Shown here: one piece after another, positions 11,054-22,358 of the stretch
Position numbering within the stretch: the stretch's first letter is position 1
How the letters are laid out: each line of letters opens with the position of its first letter
NCBI GenBank assembly: GCA_030770425.1
Contig: JASJFT010000192.1
Coordinates: forward strand, 23,464-87,463
Reading direction: 5' to 3'
Length of the DNA stretch: 64,000 bases
DNA from: Darksidea phi
Lineage: Eukaryota; Ascomycota; Dothideomycetes; Pleosporales; Lentitheciaceae
Translations under genes and position numbers: made by a program
The notes under the pieces: generated by a model
What the model was told of the DNA's origin: nothing
Database searches by the model: none
The model's input: only the letters and a program-made list of their open reading frames with translations

Positions 11054-11567
11054 TTCTGTACATAGAGATCCTAGATCGAAAACAGCTAAGGATGGTGTAG
11101 GCGTGAGAATTGACAAAGTCAGTCACGACGGACTGTACGAAGGAGTCGATCTCTTCTAAACGATAGCGAGAGAAGTCTGTGGGAGGCATGCCGGGGTTGA
11201 TGGCTCAGCCGCAGGTCGCACAAGTTAGGCAGCAGTGCTCAGATGTGGAACGTAGCGTAGTATCACGTGCCATTCCCCTTTCTCAACACTGAAACAAGTA
11301 AAGCAGCAAGGTAGCGGGCTAGAACATCTAAAGGCGAGTAGATCGGCAAACCAACAAGGGTGTTACTCTGATCGCAACGTTGTGTTGAAGTCATGGCCAC
11401 GGATGACGTCATTCACGTCACCCCACCCACATTCAAGTATCCACCCCCAACGCCACGCAATAGCATATATCAACCCCACTTCAACTCCTCCTCCTTTCAA
11501 AACCCTTACAACCCACTACAGATTCCAAAGCAGCCACAGTCCACAAACAACCATCTCACCAGCAAAA

Positions 11568-11882
11568 ATGTCCAACAACTCCACCTTCCAATCAACCTCC
11601 TACTCCTTCTCCAGCAGCACCGTAAACGGCGCCACACATTCCAACAGCAAAGTAACGCACACCGACCCTTCAGGCACAAAAGTACACATCAGAAGCCAAG
11701 AGCCTGGCCAAGCGCCGCGCGAGGAGCACGCACAGTATGATTCCACGGGAAGACGGGTTGAGGATGTGGGGACGAGGGGACGCATTGAGGATGTGACGGA
11801 TATGGACGAGCAAGGGAAGAGGGATAAGGAGTATGAGGAGAGGATGGAGGAGGAGTATGCGAAGAGGGAGGGTGGTGCTTAG
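11568..11882 (+). CDS. Conserved small fungal protein, Ser/Thr-rich (104 aa)
   Basis: Translation from the ATG at 11568 (context AGCAAAAATG) gives MSNNSTFQSTSYSFSSSTVN, then THTDPSGTKVHIRSQEPGQ, a DSTGR turn and a very acidic/basic C-terminus (DKEYEERMEEEYAKREGGA). I recall the pattern of a Ser-rich N-terminus followed by THTDPSGT and SQEPG from small uncharacterised proteins of many filamentous ascomycetes. An in-frame upstream ATG at 11382 would add 62 residues unlike that family, so the internal start is preferred. There is no signal peptide or membrane span. The function is unknown; the protein is likely disordered. Confidence 0.75.
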   Translation: MSNNSTFQSTSYSFSSSTVNGATHSNSKVTHTDPSGTKVHIRSQEPGQAPREEHAQYDSTGRRVEDVGTRGRIEDVTDMDEQGKRDKEYEERMEEEYAKREGGA

Positions 11883-12976
11883 ACGGGGGATAGGGGAGGA
11901 TGATGCTTGGAATGGTGAAATTGTATCTCTTCCATCAATGCCATCCTGTATTCATTTTAACATCGTTCATTCGTCCGATTTGTGTGATATCTTCAAACCT
12001 TGTGCAGAAACATCCGCTACCATGTTCGTTGTAAAGTGTATTCTGATTACCCTCGACGAGCTTCGACCTAGATATTTCCATATATTTCAGGCCGGCATGA
12101 TTGCTATGAAATGCCCCTACTTAATTTTGTTCAAGACGAAAAATGATCAATATAAAACATATCCCGGTCACCCCCAACAAACCTCACAACACATCAACAC
12201 CCATCAAACAGCATAACAGCCAAAGAAAACTTTCTACACAGCAACTTCCGCCCTCAACACGCTGAATACGTCAAAACTGCATCAATTTCTATCCCTGTAC
12301 AGCACATCCAGGTTGTCCCCACCAACCACCACAAGTAAACTTCTCAAATCTATAAAACACTCTTAGCTCCTCAAACGTAATACAATCTCATAATCCAAAC
12401 AATAGCAAAGCAGTAGTGCCCCCACGAGCGCTATAAAGCGGCGTCTTTGCAAAAGTTATCCAAAGTACCTTCAACGAGTGTAGAATTGAGTGGATAATAA
12501 GTTTCAAGCTTGCGCGACTGCTACATCGCGGATTAGAAGAGCAGGTTTTGCCATTGATGATTGGAGGTCGTAGGTGGTAGCAGCGCCCGAATGGTGCGTG
12601 AATTGCCGTCGTTGTGAAGTGGGCTTAGGCTAGTATTGAGATACCGAGAGTGAGAAAACGAGTAGTGCTGAGTGGACGTGTCCCCATTATGGATTACAAG
12701 CTAGTATCAATAAAGACGACGAACCGCTGTCACAGTGGGTATCTGGACAACATATCTCGGTGACCGTCGAGAGGCATAGGGTCAACAGAGAGAAGATAGC
12801 ACAAGCAGACTCAACAGCATGAGCAAACAAGTAATCACACAAGCATAAACACAGCAACAATCGGTATCAGCGCCCTTTCATTGACGACCGAGAATCAACC
12901 AAACGGCCGCCGCCGGCATCTACCCCCAACCCAACCCAAAAGCCCCCAGGCCCAGTCCTTCCCCCCCCCCGCCCAC
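11883..12976. other. Intergenic, nothing recognised
   Basis: No reading frame or family signal stands out. The stretch between two genes whose 3' ends face each other probably holds both 3' untranslated regions. Confidence 0.4.
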
Positions 12977-13423
12977 CTAAATGCACTTCTCCTCCCCCTC
13001 CACCACGATCCCAAAGACCTCTCCACTCTTCCTCTTCCTCTCCACCGCCTCGATCATCCTCCCCTTGCTAGACTCGGTCGCCGCCTCAAAGCGGTCGACG
13101 ACGGCGACGATGCGCTCGTACTCGGACGTGCCGCGGAGCGGCAGACCCCACTCCGCCAGCTTGCCGTCGGCGAGACGCTCGCCGCCCGTCTCGTAGTAGC
13201 GGGCGAGGTCGGCTAGATCTGGATTAGTTGAAGAATGGGGGTTTGGTGGGCGTTGGATGGGCTTACACTCGCGGGACTTGATCTCGGCCAGGCGGACCTG
13301 GCGCTTCTGCTCCTCGGTGGCCATGAAGTGGTCGACCCGCGGAGTCTCGGCCGGGGGCTCGACCGAGGGATCGGGCTCTGCGCGGGCGCGGGCGAGGTAG
13401 GCGACGCCGTCCATGTTGGACAT
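12977..13423 (-). CDS. Unknown 132-aa protein, two exons
   Basis: Exon 1 is 13423-13267 and exon 2 is 13218-12977. The 48-nt intron (13266-13219) begins GTAAGCCC and ends CTAATCCAG. Because it is a multiple of three without a stop, retention would also stay in frame, but splicing gives the more natural REYLADLARYYETGGE. The protein starts MSNMDGVAYLARARAEP, has MATEEQKRQVRLAEIKSRE, and a C-terminal block KLAEWGLPLRGTSEYERIV followed by a charged helix. No domain is recognised. It is mostly helical and charged, without signal peptide or membrane span. Confidence 0.6.
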   Translation of the reverse strand: MSNMDGVAYLARARAEPDPSVEPPAETPRVDHFMATEEQKRQVRLAEIKSRECKPIQRPPNPHSSTNPDLADLARYYETGGERLADGKLAEWGLPLRGTSEYERIVAVVDRFEAATESSKGRMIEAVERKRKSGEVFGIVVEGEEKCI

Positions 13424-15178
13424 GGTGGTGGGTTTGTAGAAGGTGGCGCGTGGGCGCGGACGTGGTGTGGATGCGGGTGTTTGTGTGGTAGCAACAAAAA
13501 GCGTAGAGCTGAGGTGGAGATGGGTGTTGTTGCTAAAGAGCTGAAGGATCGATTTCTGAAAGGCTTTATGTGGGCGGTGGGAGCACACACAAGCGGGCAC
13601 GCTTCGTCACGTGCTTTGGTCATAGATGGGGAGCAGTGGTAGCTAGATCCTGCCCTGCAGCCCCTGTCGTCGCGTAGGCTCGCTCGGAGGGTATGGAGGC
13701 CGAGTATGGATAGCCTGCTGAGGATATTCAGGAGTAGCTTTCCGTCGTGTCCCAAATCGTACCCTTGTTCCTTGCTCCATATAACATGGTGATGGTGTTT
13801 TGCTATTTGACTTCGGTCGGCATCTCTCATGGTCGCTTTTGCCCTCAACCAACACCACAGCACCTACACGATAACAGCCAACAACGACCCTGCATGTGCC
13901 TCGCCGGAGGTACTAGTAGGACGAAGATAGCCGTCGTGATGTTCTGGCGAGCGCGAAAGGCCTTGCAATCCAGCTGCGCGTGTCTTCGTGGGCTCGATTC
14001 ACAAGGGCTGGACAGAAAGGTGGGCCGCTCCTTTACCTCTCCCTCCAAGTTTCGCTCACACTTTATGTCTATTAGAGACTCCATGGCGAATGCCGGATGC
14101 GCTGACTAAACCCTATGCAAGCAGCTATAGGCGATGATGGGTTCGCCTGAACCGCTGAAAGCGGGATCCGATGAAGGTGCAGCAAGGCCAGCTCCTACAG
14201 TCCGCTTACCATGCTGCCTTCGAACAGCGACATAACAAAAGCGGTTGGAGGGTGAGTACGGCGGCCGCCAACTTCTCCTAAAGATGGCACAGCGGGGGAC
14301 GATCGTGAGAGGCAACGCAAGCGGCAACCAGCATAGTGAGTTTGCCCCAGCAAAAAACACTAACGTGCACTCGCACTTTTCCCGATGGAGCGGTCTCCTT
14401 CTATTGACGCGCGGAGTAGCATATTGGGCTTGTCGAGCTGTCGTCGCTCGCGCGTAAAGGAGCTTCTTTCATGCCCGCAGCAATGACCCCCCGAACTCCC
14501 TCCACCCGTTATAGCTGCAGCTCAAACCCACTCTCTCCAATACAGACACTTAAACTCCTAAATCGGCGCGAAGGATAGTGTACGGGGCGGCCTAGCTCTA
14601 CGAGATATCGAGCCGTCGCCGGAGCTGTTGGCGCAGCGAACGACGGGCATGGATTTGCGCGCTCATAAAGTACCCAAGAAAAAGCTGTCAATAGACAGGG
14701 TTCCTGTAGCCCATCGGGCTCGACGGCGACAGGAACACATCGGAGCCGATATAACGTCTTTCCGCAAACCTGTAGAGTTCGTCGAACGTCGGAGAATCGG
14801 AGCGGCTCCGGGAACAATCCAGGCGACACCATCGGCTCCGGCTACGATCCATCTAGCCTCGATACCCAAAATATGATCCAAGACCCGCGAAAGCTTGCGA
14901 GCCCAACCCGCAGATCAAAAGGTCTGACTTCCTGGCTACGTGGCTACGCTGTGCAAAGGCATCGATGGCATCCAAGCAAACAGCTGCGCCTCTATAACCT
15001 TCGACTTTGACTAAAGGTAGGCAATCTTCTCTTCTCCCGATCAACAACTGGATTCTGCTAACTTCGTCGTGTGTGCTCGTGCCAGTAGCGCGACTCCAGC
15101 CCCTCATCGCCTATCGTTTGCTCGAGCCGCTCCAATCCTTCCTCGTCGACCGCCGTCCATACTCTCGATCGAGAATCC
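13424..15178. other. Gene-poor DNA, nothing identifiable
   Basis: Several frames of 60-120 codons exist on both strands, but none shows a family motif, splice structure or paralogue. No transposon ends were seen. Confidence 0.35.
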
Positions 15179-15922
15179 CTATGCGCACTCCATATTAGTG
15201 GAATAGAGTACATTGTCGATCCAGGAACACAATACGCAAGCATGACGGGAGCGTGTGGACGTTGGTGACGGCGCCATGCGATGCCCGAGGATGTCAGGGA
15301 CTCGACGCATCATTCGGCAACGACGAACCAAGATGAAGATTGTTGCGTCAGCATCTCCACGCTTGTCGCCTGCGAGAACAAGAGTAAGAAAGCGTGTGGT
15401 AGGGAGATCTGACGTATGAACAAGGCGATCGGAGACGTGGCATCGGAGCGGAAGATGCGGCGACACTAAGGCTGGTACGGCAAGTCGAACCGGTGGCGCA
15501 CTTCCGACCACGAACCGCACGATTCTCATCTCGATTCCTGGCCTCCAACGCTCCATGTCGATATTCCAGATAAGACATCTCGAGCTTCTAAAAGAAGGAA
15601 TGACGACGTCAGGATCTATTGCTCTATCGCTCGAGACGTCGAAAGACGTGGGCTTGCGGCGATAAAGCATAGTGCACCGACGCGCTCTACCGACTCCAAA
15701 GCGAAAACACTCATTTCCTGAGCCATCCTCACGCGATGTTATTGAATGGCGCTCGACCGCCGGCTTGCAGAACATAATCGGGTGTCGCATATACGTCCTT
15801 CCTAAGGGATCTGCCATCGTCGTCAGCACACGCCTCAAATCCACACCGCCAAACGAACTTACCCGGAATTGGCGGATATCTTCATACCCCCGGTCATGGC
15901 ATAACACAATCGCCTCTCGCAT
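15179..15922 (-). CDS. Long frame of doubtful coding status (about 247 aa)
   Basis: The ATG at 15922 opens the longest frame in the 13.4-20.5 kb gene-poor block. The product is Arg/Val/Ser-rich with scattered cysteines (for example REAIVLCHDRGYEDIRQF). It matches no family I know. Length alone is weak evidence in CpG-rich DNA, where stop codons are rare, and there is no clear promoter or intron. It may be an antisense or chance frame. Confidence 0.2.
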   Translation of the reverse strand: MREAIVLCHDRGYEDIRQFRVSSFGGVDLRRVLTTMADPLGRTYMRHPIMFCKPAVERHSITSREDGSGNECFRFGVGRARRCTMLYRRKPTSFDVSSDRAIDPDVVIPSFRSSRCLIWNIDMERWRPGIEMRIVRFVVGSAPPVRLAVPALVSPHLPLRCHVSDRLVHTSDLPTTRFLTLVLAGDKRGDADATIFILVRRCRMMRRVPDILGHRMAPSPTSTRSRHACVLCSWIDNVLYSTNMECA

Positions 15923-16831
15923 GCTCACCGGGGGCGCCGGGGCTAAGGGTTAAAACACCATTGTTTCAACGATACTACATACGTACGGACTGTTCCACAT
16001 TACGAAACGACTCTCATCTCATCCACTCTCCAGAACTCTCCAACTGGTATACTCCAAGACCATCATGAACCCTTGAGTCAAAAAAATAGGGAGGCAAATA
16101 AGAAACAACATGCCGGCTACAAACAGTCGCATCCAAAATCCATAAGCGGTGCTAGGCCCTGAGAAATCCCCAGAACTGCGTCATGTATCCAAACTCTCAC
16201 TCCGGTGGTAATCTCAATTCCCACGAACTTGAGACCGTAGAACGCGATCTTGGTGCTTGCAATCGAAGGGGGATGATTTCTCCAGTCTCGCGACATCATT
16301 CAGTGAGCATGATGGATGCCGGTGGTGAAGCTACCAGCAAGAGTGGCGAGGTTTTGTCCCGGCACGGTATCGTCGCACTTTTGGCGAGTGTACACCTCGA
16401 GTCTCCCCATTTTTGTGCCCAGCTACGGGTGCCCTGGTTCGTAGTAACCTTGGTCGCTTGGGGGCGTAGCATTGCCAATTGACGGCAGTGCTCCTCAAAG
16501 GTGTAAATTCACACGTTTATCTCTTGAGTTCCTTCTTCGTGAGCGTCTTGCCCCGTCGCTCGGCCATCAGACTACGGCCGTCATGGCTATTAGCCGCTGC
16601 GTCCACATCGACGCAATTCGATGTGGGACTGCGCCCTCTTGGGCGACTCCTTCTGAATGGGCGACACGTGTGACTCGCACTTTTTCTTCTTCTTGCGCGG
16701 CGGCGGTGAGCGACTGACTATATCGCCTTGGGGACCGGACGGGCCGATGGCACTTGATCACGGTCGTCGTCACTCGGCAAGGTAAAACCTCGACTATGTG
16801 TGGCATGTGGCTGACGCTGCTTAGGAGGTCC
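15923..16831. other. Intergenic, nothing recognised
   Basis: This stretch has only short competing frames and no motif. It leads into the minisatellite that starts near 16832. Confidence 0.35.
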
Positions 16832-17075
16832 GGGAAGTGAAGCAGATGTTGGAGACTCCTCTTAGCATTCATCATCCATGGGTCGATGTTGCCGGAAGGC
16901 GAAGCAAATGTTGGAGGCTCATCTTAGCATTCGTCATCCATTGGTCGATGCTGCCCTGAAGGCAAAGCAATTGTTGGAGACTCATTTTAGCATTCATCCC
17001 CCACTGGCCGCCTGGTAGGCGAACCAAGTGGGGGACTCCTCTTAGCATTCATCATCCATTGGTCGATGCCGGTCT
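16832..17075 (+). repeat. Minisatellite, four units of about 63 bp
   Basis: Four head-to-tail units start near 16832, 16895, 16958 and 17016. Each contains GAAGC or a variant, then TTGGAGRCTC, CTTAGCATTC and ATCATCCATTGGTCGATG. Unit 3 is the most diverged (CCCCCACTGGCCGCC). The short inter-unit differences indicate a decaying tandem repeat rather than a fresh expansion. Confidence 0.85.
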
Positions 17076-18127
17076 GGATGACCGTCCGTTTTTCGGCCTC
17101 CCCGGGGGCTTCTTTGGCCCAGGGTGGGCTGCGGCCGTTGAAGCCCCCGAGAGGATTTGCCGTACGCTCCATGGGCTTTGTCAAGACGAGGAATAGTCCC
17201 GGGGGGGCTGCGACTTGCTTATATCAATTGGGGCCTTTGGCCAGTCAAGAAAGGATCGTCTCGAAGCCCACTGGAAACGAAGGTTAGCCAGAGTGAAAAA
17301 GGTAGAAAGTCGAGTCGCTCGCCGTTCGTGAAGCAATGGTGCAGAAGATGGTCAAGAGGAGGAAGCTTCGACTTACCGAGACGACAATGCGGTCTCGCCA
17401 CCGCCGGTGCCATTGTGGATGCCCTCACATTGGGCGCGATTGTGTGCATCAGTCGGGTGTCTCCGGCCAAGGTTGATGTTGTGCTGAGGCAGTTCGAAGG
17501 CCTGGGGGCCAAAAGGTGCCCCGCCGCTCGCCACGATAGCGATCTAATGACCCGTCGGCGCAGCTTGTTGTTGTCAGCAATGGCCGAAGCCATCTCTAAG
17601 CTGTGAAGAAGTTGGTTAGGCTTGTCGAGCTGGAAGAGGGCTGCTAAAGAGTAGTTGTGAGGAGAGTGGAGTGTGGTGTAAGGGAGGTGGCGAGCTGGTG
17701 AGGGAGTGTAAGGTTTTATACTCAGTGCGCCGGGCGGGGCCCCACTCTCGGCCTGGCCTTCACCAAGCTTACCCTCACAAGGATGCCGGGCATCTCAATG
17801 CCAACTTTTCGGGATGCAAAAACTTGGATGAGAATGCCCTGGCCCGTATCATCCTCCCCGTACCAAAACCATGAGAATCGGGTATGTGGTTGTGGATACA
17901 TGGCGTTGTGGGCGTGGCGGCGAGCGAACTACACCAAGAGGCAGCCAGGGGCTAGCGAGCCGGCGAGGCAGGCGCGGTGAGAGACGGGCTGCGGGGCGGG
18001 AGTGGCGAGGAAGATGCGCCGGAAGGAGTGCATAGAGCTGCAGCTCTCCTGGATGCCTATGCAGACGCTGCAAGGGGGTGGGTTGCTTTATAGGATTTCC
18101 GAGACGGATTCTGCTACTATAAAAGTC
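17076..18127. other. Gene-poor DNA with overlapping frames
   Basis: Overlapping frames of 149 codons (+, 17157-17606) and 124 codons (-, 17593-17219) oppose each other, and neither looks like a known family. I regard them as products of the high GC and low stop frequency here. Confidence 0.3.
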
Positions 18128-18530
18128 TCCGGATGACTACCGCAGCGCTCATATATCAGCCGGGCTGGCCTGATGGCTATGGCGCGCCCCGTTGGCGGCA
18201 CCAAGTGACTGGAAAACGTCCGTCCAGCCGTCCCGCTGTCCGCCCTCGATGACCACGTCTCGGAGCACGAGAAACCAGATCAGAGGCGTCTAAAAGGCGC
18301 TCATGACCATAGTGCTACACCATAACAGCCCCAGAGTGACTACCACAGCGCATCTATGCTAGTCTAGGTGGCTGGATGGCTACGGAAGCGCCCCGTGGCG
18401 ACACCAGGCGCTCAGAACACGTCCCTCCAGCTGTCTGCTGCCAACAGTCATGACCCCGAACCCACGATCAGCTCGAGAGAGCATGGGCGGTACTCATGAT
18501 GGTAATGCCCCATCAGAACAGCTACTACAG
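18128..18530 (+). repeat. Imperfect tandem duplication, two units of about 200 bp
   Basis: Unit 1 (18128-18329) and unit 2 (18330-18530) share in order GTGACTACC or GATGACTACC, CAGCGC, CTGGMTGGCTA, GCGCCCCGT, GGCGRCACCA, ACGTCCSTCCAGC, and CTCATGA followed by CAGC. They differ at many positions and by small indels. A weaker third start (GCTACTACAGAGCTATC) may follow at 18520. No coding frame is shared by the units. Confidence 0.75.
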
Positions 18531-20305
18531 AGCTATCTCGTCCATGGGGCCATCATGGTGGCCAGCAGCAGCCTCGTGGGCGCCTGAATGCCGCAGCAAA
18601 TGCCCGCCGCATGGACACTACCAGAGAGCATCAAGTTCCAGAATACTGAATATGGCTTCGGATGGTGATGGAAAAGCTAGGAAATTGCTACACCAAAAAT
18701 TCTATGCGACTATGTATGTGAGAGTTGAGATGAGCACGGTTCGCACACGTCTTGCCCGCGTCCCTAGCCGCGAGCCTGGTAGGCGGGCAGTCGAGCCAGC
18801 GACACCACAGTGGTCCCTCCGCAGATCTAAACACTGAGACCTTAACCTTCTCTTCACAACAGACGGCTATGTACGTATTGGTTGCCTCGGCCCCTTTCGT
18901 TATGCCCCTTCCCGACTACCCGTACAATGTGCGGCCACAGCCCGACACTCGAGCGTTATCCCCACCTCTAAGGGCGCGACGACGACCGCAGCGAGCGCAA
19001 GGCATCAGCTCCGCGTTGACAAGCTATTCCGGACTCGTCCGCACAAAGAAAGGGCGACGATCAGGGTACGGCCCCTTCAGAGCTCGCTGGCTTTCCATTG
19101 AGACTGGGCAAAAACCACCATCCCAAGCACCTCACAATGGCCCGCTTCTGGCATCTCCTTACAGCCGAGGGGGCATGCATAGGTCAAAGCTCCTCGCGAT
19201 CACGCCCTCAAGTCCATCTCCGAGACCTACAATAAGACCCATCACTCGACCAGAACACACACTTGTATCGCAGAAGCCAAACGGTGGTTAGCCCATGGCA
19301 CCGAGTCTAGCTCCCCCATCACCGCTTGTGAAGGCGAGTATAACGATTTGGAGGGAATGAGACGGGTTGCGTGTACTCGGGCTGATCGACGGCATGAACA
19401 AGCGCACAATACAAAGAACCCACTCCTTTGTTTCCGCGACGCCTTATGGCCGTTACTCGAACCTCACCACAACTCGGCCATTCATCATCTTGCACAGTCC
19501 AGCGCCGGACTTCCTCCAACCAACAGACACCTATAGACAACGCTGCGAACATGGCACGGATCCGCGCTGCACCCTCCTCGTATGACCACCCCGAGGTTAA
19601 ACCCATCCGTCCGTTACAAACTCGGTCGAAAGAGCGCATACGCCTCCTCGTGGGCTGGAGAAGAACTCATCACCGCAAACGGTCAGGATGCCGACACTCG
19701 CCGGTCTGAAACCTCACTCCAGCTGCCATCGGGGCACAGCCAGCGACCCGTGATAACATGTGAGCACTACAAGCGCTGTGGCTACTACAAACGGCGAGAT
19801 ACTGGTCCAGCGGACAACGGCTACGTTGAACCTCTTGGCGGCTGCTCAGCGCCGACCGTAGAGCATAGCTTCTCTACAAACGTGCGTGCGTCGGAAAGGC
19901 TTGGAGGGTCACACCTAAGGACACGAAGTAATATTGATGGGAACGTGATCGATCCGATCGCTCCAGCATAGGCCGCGTACATATGAGAAGAACAGATATA
20001 TCAGGATACAATGGAGAACCATACAAAGGCTGCACCGAAATCACTAGATATACCTCCGTCGTTAGTAGGCTATCAATAGACGTTGGGCTCGTACACCTAC
20101 CACGTTCTGTACCGATTTTCCCGTTACCTCGCGAACCCCACTACATCGCAGACTGTAGAAATCATATTTGAATATTAGGCGCTCCACAACAGCGCTGCGG
20201 TTAGAATATTAGAGACGTCATAGAGCCAGAAGGTACAATTGGTTCGGTTTTCGTCCGAAGCGGTCACTGGGTAGCAGAATGCCTTAGTGATAGCGACTAT
20301 TCGCA
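18531..20305. other. Gene-poor DNA, nothing identifiable
   Basis: A 179-codon frame at 18752-19291 and several overlapping frames at 19319-19971 have no motif, paralogue or splice signals. They are not reported as genes. Confidence 0.3.
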
Positions 20306-20552
20306 CTACAGGATGAGGGTCCGGGGTAGAGAATAGGCGGGACTGGTGCCGGCACGAGAAACCGGCGAAAAGGCGGAAACGTCGGATTGCTCGAACAGAG
20401 GCTCCGTGATGACACGACGGCCAGTCTTAGGGAGTTTGGTCACCGCAATCGCGCCTTCATCAGCGTGTAGAGCGATGGCTGCAGCGGAAAGAAGTCGTCG
20501 CACGGACTTAGATTTGATGTCTGGATGCCGCGCAAGGAAGTTTTTGTACGAA

Positions 20553-20813
20553 CTATGGCCTAACGGTTGTGTATCGCCTTTCCTTTGTAGTAGATACTAA
20601 ATTTCCCAAACCTTCAATCCACGAGATTGTAATTGGCCAGCCCCAGTTAGCCATCTGGCTTATAAAGTGCTTTAGGGAGGCTTCTTCTTGTACAGTAAGG
20701 CGTTGCTGAGACTGTTGGCACTTTTTCGTAGAACGCTTGCCTGAGTTAAGCGCCTGTAGATGTTGGCGGAAGCAGCTATCCGAACATTGTTTATGGGTTA
20801 TGTAATAGCTCAT
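20553..20813 (-). pseudogene. Pogo-like transposase N-terminal fragment
   Basis: The minus-strand frame carries SQQRLTVQEEASLKHFISQM followed by ANWGWPITISWIEGLGN. This matches the linker and CENP-B/HTH part of fungal pogo-type DDE transposases (consensus LTPxQExxLxxWIxxMxxWGWPP, then a helix). Just upstream, at about 20940-20820, the same strand reads AAKIFKLHFSTLL, a likely remnant of the first helix-turn-helix (AAxxFxVxxSTLxRR), but out of frame. The DDE catalytic domain is absent. It is a 5' scrap of a DNA transposon. Confidence 0.6.
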
Positions 20814-21019
20814 GCCCTAGCCTTAGTATATAGGCTGGCCTTCTGGCGAGCCTCCTACTTTACTTTCACACTTCAACAGTAGAGTCGAAAAATGTAGCTT
20901 GAAGATTTTGGCAGCTTGGCGGAGGGAAGCAGGCTACCGAGCCGACCGAATCGCTGTGGAATTTCGTTAGCAGCATTTAAGTAGATATATCATTAAACTC
21001 TTATGCTATCATTTTAGTA

Positions 21020-22180
21020 AGATTTTTGCAATAAACCTCCATACTTCATTCCCAATACATGTGATTAGCGCTGAAATGGATACGCGCGGGGATTAAGTTC
21101 AGCTTTCTCCACTTCTGATTCGAAGTCGTTAGGCCCTGCACAGATATAAAATTGCTAATTAGAGATAGGTCAGACCTGTCGATACTCAGGGCTCGCCTCT
21201 CGGGTAAGAAAGCCGTTTTTCATATCCTTTGCTGAGGCGACAGCGATTGTGCAATATACCGAGGAGAAGACACTCTCCATAATTCTACTTTCTTTTCTCC
21301 AGTCTTCTCCGTGATGCCCCTCTTAAATTATACAAAGTGAGTCAATCTAGGGATACTATATATTAATCTCCGATGTTACCGTACTAGCATCTTGGAACTT
21401 CTTTGGAAGGTCGGGTACACTAAAGCCTCCTAGTTGATGGCTGATGTTATCCTTTGTTGTGCAATACATTCTCTTCTCATTCAACGACGGTGTACGCCAT
21501 CGATGAGAAAGGGCGATGTAATCTACTTTTCCATTCCCGTGGTAAGCTTGAGACACATGGGATCTTGATTGTTCGCATTGCCGATGAATAGGGGCCCGAC
21601 TGGCAAGAACCCTTCTGTTCTATCACGGTGGTTGCACCGGTGCGAATCTTCACATCGACGGAGCTATGTGCGAAGCAGTGTAAACTGCGCAGAAGATATT
21701 GCTTGCAGCATCTCTAATGTAGGATTACTCTCATTCCCAGTGTCAAGCTTGGGATGCCAATGAAGCAGTTTCTGTAAATGAGATGTCCAAAAGGTTTCTA
21801 GGAGAAGCTCGGTACGGTTTGCTGGAATGGTGAACAAAACTAACCTATATTGGGATATATCGGAAGAACCCAAGGTTCCATTCCTTGAACAGTCAACGCT
21901 ATTTGCTTTCCGTATCGTTTTCGTATCCTTTGCACGTTTTCTTGGCCTCCTTCGAGATCATAGCTGAGTCTACGAAGCAGGAGAGCGCAGACTTGACAGG
22001 GTGAGAGAGCTCGTACGCCCTATACTCGAGTATGTTCGCATCTTTCAAGCTACTGGAGGGGTAGACGGGGCGCGCCCAAAGATCGAATAGTAAACTCGCA
22101 GGTTTCCGCCTACTCTTCTCTAACAGCGACCTAATTCGCACATTTAGCAAAGTAACAGAAGTGCATGAAACGCCTGACAT
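21020..22180 (-). pseudogene. RIP-inactivated HET-domain gene
   Basis: HET landmarks occur in order on the minus strand. FDLWARPVYPSSSLKDANIL (about 22080) is the pre-HET region. VDYIALSHRW and GFSVPDLPKKFQDASTVT follow (21530-21375). The WIDSLCIIQ block then reads I-stop-YP-stop-IDSLCII-stop, with TAG and TAA where Arg or Trp and Gln belong (21360-21310). DWRKESRIMESVFSSVYCTI follows, then EVEKAELNPRAYPFQR with a stop, and finally NHMYWE in another frame near 21040. The stops fit C-to-T mutation and at least one frameshift is present. It is a dead HET gene of the type with an N-terminal extension, distinct from the short HET relic at 10-11 kb. Confidence 0.8.
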
Positions 22181-22358
22181 GCAGCAATGGCGGTGTCAAG
22201 GTTAGTAAGTCAAGATGTTGCGGACTGGAGGACGAGACGAGGGATGCATTGATCATCGCAACACGATGCGCAGCATTTGATCTTCGATTATTCAACTTAA
22301 CAACACAAACACAGCTCTGCCATATCTCTCATATGATGGCCCACTAATACAAGGCTAT

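Noticed and set aside
13235..13642. 135-codon plus-strand frame over the 12977-13423 gene
   Set aside because: The opposite strand has a consistent two-exon gene with natural composition; this frame is Gly-rich antisense.
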